Shown here piece after piece: positions 13,672 to 26,165 of a stretch of DNA of 64,000 bases (position 1 is the stretch's first letter; the number at the start of each line of letters is the position of its first letter). The position numbers and the translations under genes were made by a program. Origin of the DNA: Xestospongia bergquistia (Eukaryota > Porifera > Demospongiae > Haplosclerida > Petrosiidae); assembly GCA_963965975.1 (NCBI GenBank), contig OZ014415.1:3539001-3603000 (forward strand). Direction: 5' to 3'. The notes beneath the pieces are model-generated. The model did not search any database. It saw nothing but the letters and a program-made list of their open reading frames with translations, and was not told where the DNA came from.

Positions 13672-16600
13672 GGTTCCTACCACTAGTGTTTTTACTACTA
13701 GCATTCTTTCTACTGGTGTTCCTACTACTGGTATTCTTACTACTGGTGTTCCTACTACTGTATTTTTAGTACTAGCATTCTTTCTACTGGTGTTCCTACT
13801 ATATACCGCTATTCCTACTACTGGTATTGCTACAACTGGTATTCTTACTACTAGCATTCTTACTACTGGTGTTCCTACTATTGTATTCTTAATACTAGCA
13901 TTCTTACTACAGGTGTTCCTACTACCGCTATTCCTACTAGTGGTATTGCTACAACTGGTATTCTTGCTACTAGTATTCTTACTACTGGTGTTCCTACTAC
14001 CGCTATTCCTACTACTGGTATTGCTACAACTGGTATTCTTACTACTAGCTTTCTTACTACTGTTGTTCCTACTACTGGTGTTCTGGTGTTCCTACTACTG
14101 GAATTCTCACTACCGCTGTTCCTACTAATTGTAATCCTACTATTGGTATTACTACTACTGTTATTATTACTACTAACATTATTCTTACTACTGGAGTACC
14201 ACTACTGGTATTCTTACTACTGGTGTTCCTAATACAGGCGTTCTGGTATTGCTACTACTGGTATTGCTACAACTGGTATTCTTACTACTAGCTTTCTTAC
14301 TACTGGCGTTCTGGTGTTCCTACTACTTGAATTATCACTACCGCTGTTACTACTAATTGTAATCCTACTATTGGTATTACTACTACTGTTATTATTACTA
14401 CTAACATTATTCCTACTACTTGAGTACCACTACTGGTATTCTTACTACTGGTGTTCCTAATACAGGCGTTCTGGTATTGCTACTACTGGTATTGCTACAA
14501 CTGGTATTCTTACTACTAGCTTTCTTACTACTGGCGTTCTGGTGTTCCTACTACTTGAATTCTCACTACCGCTGTTACTACTAATTGTAATCCTACTATT
14601 GGTATTACTACTACTGTTATTATTACTACTAACATTATTCCTACTACTTGAGTACCACTACTGGTATACTTACTACTGGTGTTCCTACTACTGGCTTTCT
14701 GGTGTTCCTACTACTGGAATTCTCAATACCGCTGTTCCTACTACTTGTAATCCTACTATTGGTATTACTACTACTGTTATTATTACTACTAACATTATTC
14801 TTACTACTGGAGTACCACTACTGGTATACTTACTACTGGTGTTCCTACTACTGGCGTTCTGGTATTGCTACTACTGGTATTCTTACTACTAGTGTTCTTA
14901 ATACTAGCATTCTTACTACTGGTGTTCCTACTACCGCTATTCCTACTACTGGTATTGCTACAACTGGTATTCTTACTACTAGTTTTCTTACTTCTGTTGT
15001 TCCTACTACTGGCGTTCTGGTGTTCCTACTACTGGAATTCTTACTACCGCTGTTACTACTAATTGTAATCCTACTATTGGTATTACTACTACTGTTATTA
15101 TTACTACTGACATTATTCTTACTACTGGAGTACCACTACTGGTATTCTTACTACTGGTGTTCCTACTACTGGCGTTTTGGTATTGCTACTACTGGTATTC
15201 TTACTACTAGCTTTCTTACTACTGGCGTTCTGGTGTTCCTACTACTGGAATTCTCACTACCGCTGTTCCTACTACTTGTAATCCTACTATTGGTATTACT
15301 ACTACTGTTATTATTACTACTAACATTATTCTTACTACTGGAGTACCACTACTGGTATTCTTACTACTGGTGTTCCTACTACTGGCGTTCTGGTATTGCT
15401 ACTACTGGTATTCTTACTACTAGTGTTCTTACTACTAGCATTCTTACTACTGGTGTTCCTACTACCGCTATTCCTACTACTGGTATTGCTACAACTGGTA
15501 TTCTTACTACTAGTTTTCTTACTTCTGTTGTTCCTACTACTGGCGTTCTGGTGTTCCTACTACTGGAATTCTTACTACCGCTGTTACTACTAATTGTAAT
15601 CCTACTATTGGTATTACTACTACTGTTATTATTACTACTGACATTATTCTCACTACTGGAGTACCACTACTGGTATTCTTACTACTGGTGTTCCTACTAC
15701 TGGCGTTTTGGTATTGCTACTACTGGTATTCTTACTACTAGTGTTCTTAATACTAGCATTCTTACTACTGGTGTTCCTACTACCGCTATTCCTACTACTG
15801 GTATTGCTACAACTGGTATTCTTACTACTAGTTTTCTTACTTCTGTTGTTCCTACTACTGGCGTTCTGGTGTTCCTACTACTGGAATTCTTACTACCGCT
15901 GTTACTACTAATTGTAATCCTACTATTGGTATTACTACTACTGTTATTATTACTACCGACATTATTCTTACTACTGGAGTACCACTACTGGTATTCTTAC
16001 TACTGGTGTTCCTACTACTGGCGTTTTGGTATTGCTACAACTGGTATTCTTACTACTAGCTTTCTTACTACTGGCGTTCTGGTGTTCCTACTACTGGAAT
16101 TCTCACTACCGCTGTTCCTACTACTTGTAATCCTACTATTGGTATTACTACTACTGTTATTATTACTACTAACATTATTCTTACTACTGGAGTACCACTA
16201 CTGGTATTCTTACTACTGGTGTTCCTACTACTGGCGTTCTGGTATTGCTACTACTGGTATTCTTACTACTAGTGTTCTTACTACTAGCATTCTTACTACT
16301 GGTGTTCCTACTACCGCTATTCCTACTACTGGTATTGCTACAACTGGTATTCTTACTACTAGTGTTCTTACTACTAGCATTCTTACTACTGGTGTTCCTA
16401 CTACCGCTATTCCTACTACTGGTATTGCTACAACTGGTATTCTTACTACTAGTTTTCTTACTTCTGTTGTTCCTACTACTGGCGTTCTGGTGTTCCTACT
16501 ACTGGAATTCTCACTACCGCTGTTACTACTAATTGTAATCCTACTATTGGTATTACTACTACTGTTATTATTACTACTAACATTATTCTTACTACTGGAG

Positions 16601-19515
16601 AACCACTACTGGTATTCTTACTACTGTTATTCCTCCTACTGGCGTTCTGGTATTCCTACTACTGGAATTCTTACTACCGCTGTTACTACTAATTGTAATC
16701 CTACTATTGGTATTACTACTACTGTTATTATTACTACTAACATTATTCTTACTACTGGAGTACCACTACTGGTATTCTTACTACTGGTGTTCCTAATACT
16801 GGCGTTCTGGTATTGCTACTACTGGTATTCTTACTACTAGCTTTCTTACTACTGGCGTTCTGGTGTTCCTACTACTGGAATTCTCACTACCGCTGTTACT
16901 ACTAATTGTAATCCTACTATTGGTATTACTACTACTGTTATTATTACTACTAACATTATTCCTACTACTGGAGTACCACTACTGGTATTCTTACTACTGG
17001 TGTTCCTACTACTGGCGTTCTGGTATTGCTACTACTGGTATTCTTACTACTAGTGTTCTTATTACTAGCATTCAAACTACTGGTGTTCCTACTACTGTAT
17101 TCTTAGTAATAGCATTCTTACTGTTGATTTTTATACTACCTGTGTTCTTACTAGCATTGTTACTGCTGGGGTTCCTACTACAGTATTCTTAGTGCTAGCA
17201 TTTTTACTCAGGTGTTCTTAATACTGTGTTCTTAGTAATAGCATTCTTACTGCTGGTGTTCCTACTACAGTATTCATTAGTGCTAGCATTCTTACTACTG
17301 GTGTTCCTACTACTGTGTTCTTAGTAATAGCATTCTTACTGCTGACGTTCATACTACCTATGTTGTTACTACTAGCATTCCTACTACTGTGTTCTTAGTA
17401 ATAGCATTCTTACTGCTGGTATTCATACTACCTATGTTGTTACTACTAGCATTCTTACTACTTGTGTTCCTACTGCAGTATTCTTAGTGCTAGCGTTCTG
17501 ACTACTGGTATTCATGCTACAGTATTCTCAGTAATAGCATCCTTACTGCTGGTGTTCATACTACCTGTGTTCTTACAGCATTCTTACTGCTGGTGTTCAT
17601 ACTAACTGTGTTCTTACTAAAAGTTGTGTACCTAATAGGTACACAAGTATTAGTACTACCTACTACAGTATTCTTAGTGTTAGCATTCTTACTACTGGTG
17701 TTCCTACTACTGTATTATTAGTAGTAGCATTTTTACTACTGGTGTTCCTACTACTGTATTCTTAGTAATAGCATTCTTACTGATGGTGTTCATACTACCT
17801 ATGTTCTTACAAACGTTCTTACTAATGATGTTCCTACTACAGTATTCTTAGCACTGGCATTCTTGTGCCTACTACTGTATTTTTAGTACTAGCGTTCATA
17901 CTGCTGGTTTTCATACTACCTGTGTTCTTACTACTAGCATTCTTACTACTGGTGTTCCTACTATTGTATTCATAGTAATAGCATTCATACTGCTGATGTT
18001 CATACTATCTGTGTTTTCATTGGCGTTCTTACTACTGGTATTCCTACTACTCTATTCTTAGTAATAGCATTCTTACTGCTGGTGTTCATACTTCCTGTGT
18101 TCTTACTAGCATTCTTACTAATGTTGTTCCTACCACAGTATTCTTAGTACTGGCATTTTTACTACTGGTGTTCCTACTACTGTATTCTTAGTAATAGCAT
18201 TCTTACGGCTGGTGTTCATACTACCTGTGTTCTTACTACTAGCATTCTTACTACTGGTGTTCCTGCTGCAGTATTCTTAGTGCTAGTGTTCTTACTACTG
18301 GTGTTACTACTACTGGTATTCTTACTACTAGCATTCTTACTACTGGTGTTCCTGCTGCAGTATTCTTAGTGCTAGCGTTCTTACTATTGGTATTCCTACT
18401 ACTCTATTCTTAGTAATAGCATTCTTACTGCTGGTGTTTATACTACCTGTGTTCTTACTAGCATTCTTACTAATGTTGTTCCTACTACAGTATTCTTAGT
18501 ACTTGCATTATTACTACTGGTGTTCCTACTACTGTATTCTTAGTAATAGCATTCTTGCTGCTGATGTTCATACTACCTGTGTTCTTACTAGCATTCTTAC
18601 TAATGTTGTTCCTACTACAGTATTCTTAGTACTGGTATTTTTACTACTTGTGTTCCTACTACTGTATTTTTAGTACTAGCGTTCATACTGCTGGTGTTCA
18701 TACTACCTGTGTTCTTACTAGCATTCCTACTAATGGTGTTCCTACTACAGTATTCTTAGTACTGGCATTTTTACTACTGATGTTCCTACTACTGTATTTT
18801 TAGTACCAGCGTTCATACTGCTGGTGTTCATACTACCTGTGTTCTTACTACTAGCATTCTTATTACTGGTGTTCCTGCTGCAGTATTCTTAGTGCTAGCG
18901 TTCTTACTACTGGTGTTACTACTACTGGTATTCTTACTACTAGCATTTGTACTACTCTTGTTCCTACTATTGAATTCTTATATATAAGCATTTTTATACT
19001 GCTGGTGTTCATACTATCTGTGTTCTTACTAGCATTTTTACTACTGGCATTCCTACTACTGTATCCTTAGTACTTGCATTCTTACCTCTGGTGTTCATAC
19101 TACCTGTGTTCTTACTAGCGTTCTTACTACTGGTGTTCCAACTACTGTATTCTTAGTAATAGCATTCTTACGGCTGGTGTTCATATTCCTGTGTTAATTC
19201 TTACTAGCATTCTTACTAATGTTGTTCCTACTACAGTATTCTTAGTACTTGCATTTTTACTACTGGCATTCCTACTACTGTATTGTTACTACTAGCATTC
19301 TTACTACTGGTGTTCCTACTGCAGTATTCTTAGTGCTATCGTTCTTACTACTGGTATTCCTACTACTCTATTCTTAGTAATAGCATTTTTACTGCTGGTG
19401 TTCATACTTCCCGTGTTCTTACAGCATTCTTACTGCTGGGGTTCTTACAGCATTGTTGCTGCTGGTGTTCCTACTACAGTATTCTTAGTACTAGCATTTT
19501 TACTACTGATGTTCC
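13672..19515 (+). repeat. Minisatellite array, sense orientation, block 3 (longest)
   Basis: This is the longest uninterrupted sense array. It holds extra tandem copies of a composite period, giving the longest spurious open frame of the window (14,648-16,840, 730 codons). From about 16,863 it matches the array from about 8,226 onward, but it runs past the inversion point of blocks 1 and 2 without flipping (about 19,345). Confidence 0.9.
17624..17646. repeat. Short perfect hairpin inside the array (copy 3)
   Basis: This is the third copy of the 10-bp inverted repeat with an AAT loop, in the same array context as at 2,699 and 8,986. Confidence 0.85.
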
Positions 19516-20480
19516 TAGTAGTAAGAATGCTAGTATTAAGAATAAAGCAGAAGGAACAACATTAGTAAGAATGCTAGTAGTAAGAACACAGGTTGTATGA
19601 ACACCAGCAGTAAGAATGCTATTACTAAGAATACAGTAGTAGGAACACCAGTAGTAATAATGCTAGTAAGAACACAGGTAGCATGAACACCAGCAGTAAG
19701 AATACTGTAAGAACACAGGAAGTATGAACGATACTACCTTTGTTTTTACTACTACTACTGGTGTTCCTACTACTGGTATTCTTTCTACTAGCATTTCACA
19801 TCTTGTGTTCCTACTACTGTATTCCTAGTATAAGCATTTGTACTACTGGTGTTCCTAATACCTCTACTCTTACTGCTAGCATTCTTACTACTGTATGGTG
19901 TTCCTTCTACTGTATTCTTAGTACTAGCATTCTTACTACTGGTGTTCCTACTACAGTATTCTTAGTAATAGCATTCTTACTGCTGGTGTTCATACTACCT
20001 GTGTTCTTACTACTAGCATTTTACTACTTGTGTTCCTACTACCTGTTTTCTTAGTACTAGCATTTTTACTATTTGTGTTTCTATATACTACTTTATTCCT
20101 AGTACAAGCATTCTTACTGCTGGTGTTCATACTACCTGTGTTCTTACAGCATTCTTGCTACTGGTATTCCTATTACTGTATTCTTAGTACTAGCATTCTT
20201 ACTGCTGGTGTTCATACTACCTGTGTTCTTATAGCATTCTTGCTACTGGTATTCCTATTACTGTATTCTTAGTACTAGCATTCTTAGTACTGGTGTTCCT
20301 ACTACAGTATTCTTAGTGCTAGCATTATTACTACTGCAGTAGGAACACCAGTAGTAAGAATGCTAGTACTAGGAATACAATAGTAGGAACACCAGTAGTA
20401 AGAATGCTAGTACTAGGAATACAGTAGTAGGAACACAAGTAGTAAAATGCTAGTAGAAAGAATACAAGTAGTTGGAACAT
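19516..20480. repeat. Array tail with three further strand switches
   Basis: Unit orientation changes to antisense at about 19,516, back to sense at about 19,730 and to antisense again at 20,336/20,337, ending near 20,480. The last switch lies exactly on a palindromic CTACTGCAGTAG. The sense unit itself contains CCTACTGCAGTA, so a fold-back at CTGCAG would produce the inversion. After 20,480 the repeat stops and unique AT-rich sequence begins. Confidence 0.8.
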
Positions 20481-21319
20481 CACACTGTAAAAAATGTAGT
20501 GTGTTTAGCACACCAAATGCTTAGCAAACCATAGGTGTTCTGAATCATCAGTGTGTCAGTCACACCTCCATACCTTTTTTGTGTGTGTGACACACCCATT
20601 TCATTCATCAAGTTCTTTTGTGTATTAACACTAAAACAGACTTTGGCAACATACAAAAATAGTTAAATAAATTTTAGATAATATATGTTATCAAATAACA
20701 CATGATAAAAAGTATACTGAATTATATAAAACAAACTTAAATAAATAACAAGTAATTGTTACATAATTTTATTAACTAACTGGTATTTTAATGAGATGTA
20801 CAAAGAATTAGAAATTTCGCAAACAGACAATGTCATATGATCATATAGGTCCTTTTGTTCGACTATAGTAAATGTATGGTCATGACTAACCAAGTAGGAA
20901 TGTAAATGATGTTCAAAAAGATAAGTGAAAAGTACGTCACAAACTAAATAAAACTAATCAGTGTTGAAAACAATAATATCACTGATCACTCCAAATTCAG
21001 GAAGAAGTTCCACGTCTAAAACAACAACTCCACCTTTTTGTATCTAGTCCCATTGATCTCTACCCACTGTAACCTAAATCGCAAATGTGGTAATTTTGAG
21101 TACTTCAAAAAATAATACCAACCTCATAACTTCGTCAAGATTACTTAAAGATGTAAACTGTTCCAAGAGTTCATACTTGTATGTTAAAGAGCCAATAGTA
21201 GATTTTAACCCTGTAAGAATGATACATGCAATAATGTTCATATTAGCTTTATTATTAATAATTATACCTGGCCCAGCATTGGTTTCTTTGAAATAGGGAT
21301 TTGAATCAACACTATTATT
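20481..21319. other. AT-rich stretch with no recognised gene
   Basis: This is unique sequence between the array and the first pseudogene. Short GTGTGT/ACACAC palindromes occur near 20,500-20,600. I see no convincing exon, RNA gene or repeat. Overlapping short frames on both strands near 21,090-21,300 lack family features. Confidence 0.5.
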
Positions 21320-23125
21320 TCTATAGTAACACATTAACAACTGGTGTCTAATAGCCATTGTCTTGGAACATTCTTAAAGCTTTTTATACTGTGGGCAAGA
21401 TCTTTAAAGTAACTGTGCTTCCCTTCAAAGCGCATACACCAGAAACGCACTAAAGGCCCAAATCTGTTTTGGTCACAATTAAAATAACCAACTGATCAGT
21501 TTTACTGACTTGCAGATTATCTCCGGGTAGTTCACTAAATAGTGAGCCTTGGGAACTAATCGACAATAATGGATATAACTGTGTGAAACATTTATGATGT
21601 TCGTCAATTGTCATACGTAAGTAAGCAGCCCATTATTCGCTAACAGTTGGAGCAAAACAGTAATCCATTATTGTAAGTAGGAGTAGATAGTTGTCCCATT
21701 GTGTACATCCTTTCTCAATTTTTCCACCAATCATCAATAGTAACAAACAGCCCAAGCACCACATTTCAAATGTTAAATTAATAGATAAAAAGTAGCTACT
21801 AATTTTACAATGATTATCAATCTAACTAGTTTGTTTCAATGAGTGATCAGTTGAGCATAAAGTAGAAGCCTCAATAATATTTGGCTTATTGGTAACATCA
21901 ACAAATGTGTAAGGGAAGGAATGAATAGCATCATTGAGTTCGGCAAGAGTGGTCACTTTTTCTGAAATCATAAATTTCAACAACTCTTTTAATTCAAAAG
22001 GAAGAATATCCTCCAAAATATCATGCATTATATCAGGCACAAGACCTTCCGTGACATGAAAATATCTGTCAAATAAAAAATAAACAGATATCAATATGAA
22101 CATGGCTATATAACTTAAAAAGGCTTTACATGTAAAACACTGACTGACCCTGTACCCAATCATAAATATCTATACTTGGAAGAGTTCACAATTGAATCTC
22201 AGTGAATACCGTATGTAGTACTGAAATGATCATGATGAGCTCCATGTAGAGAGGCACAATGTAAGGTATGAGTTTGCTTTAATCTGGGTTCAATGCCTCA
22301 GCAACAAACTATTAAAAAGGTTTAATTTGGAGAATTAAAACAACCTAGCATCATTTTACCAGAGTTTGAATTTGAGCATTGACAGCCATACAATGTCTAC
22401 AATTTCTCAGAGCGCTAGCCAACCTTTTATAACCACCGAGATACTGACTGGCTAAATTATCCCCAGGAATAAGAATCACAGTTCCATTGAATTTATAGTC
22501 AGTCTGATTAATGTTGATCTTAACTCCTTTGTCCTGTTGTTAAATATAGATTCAAGTTAAACCTAAAACAAATAACTAACAGATTCTAGTTTCTTGATGT
22601 CCTCCATGAAATTGTGTAGAATAACATCAGGACAGTACTTGGTAAGGACACTTGATTTTGTAATTGCCAATACTTGAATGGCTTTCATTGTTGAGCGATA
22701 GACTGGCGAAATATTCCCAAGAGAGTAATAAAAAATGTCTGTCAACGAGAATACACAAAATCATTAGGTTATTACACGTAAGACATGCATGACAATACCT
22801 AGTTTGTGCTTCTTTGCTTGTGACCCCAATGGGTTGCATATCTTAACATCGTCATAGTATATGATTAGTTGCAAGGTAGTGTGATCTTTAGAAAACAGTT
22901 CACGAGAGTTATATACAGATCTATCACAGTAATCATTTAAAAGATTGTCTCTTCATTGATGACCTCTAAAACCTTTAACAATAATAATGATCTTAACTTA
23001 TTAAATTCATATTTATATATTGGCAATTAGGTTTACACATACCTCATCAAGTATAAACTGATCAGAAAGTAACTGCTTCAAAGACGAAATTAATGGTATC
23101 TCATATACAAAATCCTCGTGGCACT
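21320..23125 (-). pseudogene. Multi-exon pseudogene of an uncharacterised repeated family (DNLAS / PDIMHD / RFWCMRFE)
   Basis: Seven exon-like blocks lie in order on the minus strand: ~23,121-23,043 (VYEIPLISSLKQLL), ~22,920-22,799 (IIYYDDVKICNPLGS), 22,738-22,581 (LGNISPVYRSTMKAIQ), 22,533-22,360 (GDNLAS, then NCRHCMA), 22,065-21,827 (PDIMHDILEDILPFELK), ~21,766-21,510 (MWCLG, HYLVNYP) and 21,463-~21,320 (FGPLVRFWCMRFEGKH). Donors GTATGT, GTTAGT and GTAAAA and acceptors ending in CAG fit, and one intron is only 46 bp (21,464-21,509). I recognise the motif set as belonging to uncharacterised, repeated animal proteins, possibly transposon-derived, with no known function. It is broken by a TAA at 21,633-21,635, frameshifts near 21,555 and 21,365 and a missing acceptor before 21,766. 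The 5' end is replaced by a Ty3/gypsy element at about 23,125. A scrambled second copy lies at 62.8-63.3 kb. Confidence 0.7.
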
Positions 23126-23135
23126 TATCAAGAAA

Positions 23136-23345
23136 CATTACTCCCCCACCCTGTCCATTATCATTCAGCGGCACAAGTTTCATACACGAGTATGGAATCA
23201 AGGTGAATTGATAGGGAATTTTGTTGCTGACTTACACAACATAGCCAAGCATTGTGAGTTTAACGATGCTTTGGATGATATGCTTCGTGACCGATTAGTT
23301 TGTGGTGTTAACGAGCCAAAGATACAAAAAAGACTTCTGGCAACA
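23136..23345 (+). pseudogene. Ty3/gypsy gag fragment
   Basis: The peptide contains the conserved gag capsid core pattern: a block around QRHKFHTR, then FVADLHNIAKHCEF and MLRDRLVCGV, ending IQKRLLA. The N-terminal half of gag is missing. The CCHC zinc-knuckle region that normally separates this core from the protease is absent too, because the protease frame begins within a few bases of the gag stop. This is therefore a deleted, non-functional fragment. Confidence 0.85.
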
Positions 23346-23750
23346 TGACCAAAACACTTACTATTGTTTCAGATGAAGGTGAGCTGGAAGTTGAGGTTCT
23401 CACTATGTACCCAGTGAAAACGACATCTGTGAAGCCAATTCGGGTGTCAGTCGTGATTAACAGTCAAAGCTTGGACATGGAACTCGACACTGGTGCATCT
23501 GTATCACTTATAAGTGAGTCAACATACTTCAAGTTGTGGAATTCAAATAGCCGACCAACACTCAAGCCATCTAAAGTTCGTTTATAGACATATATAGGAA
23601 GCATGTTAGAAGTTGTTGGTGTACTAAATGTTCAAGCTAGTTACGAGGGTCAAAACAAAGTGGTGCAACTACATGTTGTAAAGGGGATGGACCTAGTTTA
23701 TTAGGCAGAGACTGGCTCCAGTCGATCAAATTGAATTGGGCTAAAATAAA
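23345..23750 (+). pseudogene. Ty3/gypsy aspartic protease fragment
   Basis: The motif ELDTGASVSLIS near codon 48 is the retroviral-type aspartic protease active site (D-T-G). The frame stops at a TAG (23,585-23,587). It continues in the same frame through a hydrophobic stretch (LEVVGVLNVQASYEGQ) and then shifts by one base before SLLGRDWLQSIKLNW, the usual start of the linker to reverse transcriptase. One stop plus one frameshift make it a pseudogene. Confidence 0.85.
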
Positions 23751-24600
23751 TCTAGTATCAAGCCCCTCTCCTGCTTTACACAAGTTACTGGACAAGCATG
23801 CTGCACTATTCCAAGAAGGACTAGGTTTACTTAAAGAGGTCACTGTCAAGTTACATGTTCGTCCAGATTGTGTCCCCAAATTCCACAAGCCTCATCCGCT
23901 GCCATTTGCACTTGGAGAAGGAGTTGAGAAAGAGTTGGAAAGACTACAGAGTCTTTGAGTAATCAAGCCAGTTGCTACATCAGACTGGGCAGCACCAATA
24001 CTGCCTGTGGTTAAAAGAGATCATACGATTAGAGTGTGCGGAGATTACAAGCTGACTATTAATCAAGTTAGTAACACAGATACTTACCTCGTATAGAGGA
24101 AATATTTGCGTCACTTTCAGTTGGTAAAACTTTTACAAAATTGGATTTGCAGAATGTGTACCAACAGCTGTTGTTAGTGGAGAAGAGTCAAGAACTGGTA
24201 ACAATAAACACACAGAGGGGGTTGTTCCAATATACACGGCTACCCTTCGGGATAGCTTCTGCACCAGCAATTTTCCAAAGGACTATGGAAACAGTGTTAC
24301 AAGGCCTTCCAGGTGTATGTGTATACTTGGACGACATTCTAGTCACAGGAGCATCTGAAAAGGAGCACTTGGAGCACCTGAAATTAGTGTTGCAGAGATT
24401 AGAGGATGTTGGTTTGCGGCTAAAAAAAGTAAATGTCAGTTTATAGTGTCTCACGTAGAGTACCTTGGCCATCGTATTGACCAAAAAGGATTACATCCAA
24501 CAGCTGGAAAGGTAGAAGTGATCCAGAAAGCTCCAGCTCCAACTAACAAGACTCAGCTCAAGGCAATTCTTGATTTGGTAAATTGCAAAATATTGCAAAT
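23731..24600 (+). pseudogene. Ty3/gypsy reverse transcriptase
   Basis: The order is an N-terminal HAALFQEGLG block, VPKFHKPHPLPFAL, a GVIKP-like motif now opening with a TGA at 23,956-23,958, then SDWAAPI, the palm motifs KLDLQNVYQQL and LPFGIASAPAIFQ, and the catalytic YLDD (near 24,325). YLDD keeps both active-site aspartates. A frameshift lies near 24,090 and another disruption after 24,444, so the domain cannot be translated as one protein. Confidence 0.88.
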
Positions 24601-24611
24601 TCTTACCTCAT

Positions 24612-26165
24612 TTGTCTTCTAGGTTGTCACCACTTTATTTGTTGCTCAGGAAGAACAGTTGGTGGTGTTGGACTAAAGCCCAAGAGAAGGCATTTCAAGC
24701 TGTCAAGTCAGGATTGTCTTCAGATCTATTGTTAGTTCATTTTGACCCAAACAAGAAGATTATTTTGACCTGTGATGCCTCACCATATGGGGTGGGGGCG
24801 GTCCTATCTCATCTCATGAATGATGGCACAGAACGCCCAATTTCTTTTGTCTCTAGGACATTGTCACAGGCAGAGCGTAACAATGCTCATGTAGAGAAGG
24901 AAGGGTTAGTCATAATATTTGGTGTACGACATTTCCACTCTTATCTGTTTGGGAGACATTTCACTATTCACTCTGACCATCAACTGCTAAGGTATCTCTT
25001 TGGAGAGAATAAAGCAGTACCAACACTAGCATCTGCTCGTATTCAACGCTGGGCACTGATTTTGAGTTCATATAGTTACACCGTGTCATACAAACTGGGT
25101 AGTCAAATACCTCATGCAGATGCACTGAGTAGGTTACCACTAGATGTCCCAACGCCCTCCACAGTTAAAGCACAAGAAGAGGAAGTATTTTTGTTTGCAG
25201 AACACCAAGGTCCAATGGTAGTCACTAGTAAACAAGTTAAGTATTTCACACCTCGTGATGCGGTCTTATCAGCAATATTTAAGTTTACTCTCCAAGGTTG
25301 GCCTACCAAAGTGGACAATCAGGGTTTACAGTCATATTGGTGTAGACGTCTAGAACTGACTGTGAGTGATAATTGTTTATTGTGGGGCTCAAGTGTTGTT
25401 ATACCTCCACAGATTCGGGATTCAGTGTTAAAAGAGCTTCATGACACGCATATTGGTATATCAAGAATGAAGTCTCTCGCTCATAGTTATGTCTGGTGGC
25501 CTTCACTTAATAAAGACATTGAAACAATGGTTAGGACTTGTATACCTTGTCAAAGTTTGCTCAATGCACCTGCTGCTGTCCCACTACACCCGTGGGAGTG
25601 GCCACAATGTTCTTGGTGCAGGTTACATTTGGACTATGCGGGACCATTAATGGAAAAAATGTTTTTAGTTGTTGTGAACGCCCACTCAAAGTGGCTAGAA
25701 GTCAAGACAGTACCTGCAGCAACATCAAAAGCCAACATAGTATGTCTTCAGTCAATATTTGCCATGCATGGTCTTCCAGAGAGAGTGGTAACGGATAATG
25801 GTAGCGTGTTCACTAGTGAGGAGTTTAAGGAATTTCTAGAAGCAAATTGTATTGCTCATTATACTAGCTCCCCTTACCATCCAGCCTCTAATAGGTTGGC
25901 AGAGAGGGCAGTCCAGAGTTTTAAGCAGTCTATGAGGAAGTTTACCAGTGGATCCATAGAGTCCAAGTTGTCACGGCTCTTATTTACTTACCGCCTCACT
26001 CCTCATGCTACCACGTCACAGTCTCCAGCTGAGTTGTTACTTAAACGTTGCCCACGGTCCACATTAGATATCCTGGTTCCTAGTGTTGAGCAAGTGGTTG
26101 AACAACGTCAGGACAATCAGAAGAAAAGTCATGATATTCATAGTGCTACTCATGAGTTTGCTATA
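24612..26165 (+). pseudogene. Ty3/gypsy RNase H and integrase
   Basis: The frame is open from 24,612. RNase H carries CDASPYGVGAVLSH, then HVEKEGLVIIFG and the HSDHQLL block. The integrase has an HHCC zinc-binding region (HDTHIGISRMKSLAH, then CIPCQ) and a catalytic core with Asp in LDYAGP, Asp in VTDNGS and Glu in LAERAVQSFK, so the DDE triad is present. The usual glycine before LAER is Arg here. The frame runs on to 26,249, but from about 26,165 the sequence is the 640-bp dispersed repeat, so the C-terminal integrase domain and the 3' LTR are missing. Confidence 0.9.

Larger units (their letters stand above)
23126..26165 (+). mobile_element. Degenerate Ty3/gypsy LTR retrotransposon, internal part only
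   Basis: Gag remnant, aspartic protease, reverse transcriptase, RNase H and integrase follow in the Ty3/gypsy order. No LTRs are visible. The 5' end starts inside gag, directly against the minus-strand pseudogene, and the 3' end stops after the integrase core, where a 640-bp dispersed repeat begins. Several stops and frameshifts make it inactive. Codon usage and GC content are higher than in the AT-rich surroundings, as expected of an inserted element. Confidence 0.9.

Noticed and set aside
1..20480. CRISPR-like array
   Set aside because: There are no constant repeats with unique spacers. Units are contiguous, degenerate and 14-15 bp long, and the rest of the window is clearly eukaryotic.
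23637..23888. Minus-strand frames opposite gypsy pol (also 24,188-24,484 and 24,964-25,318)
   Set aside because: Shadows of the plus-strand protease, reverse transcriptase and RNase H.
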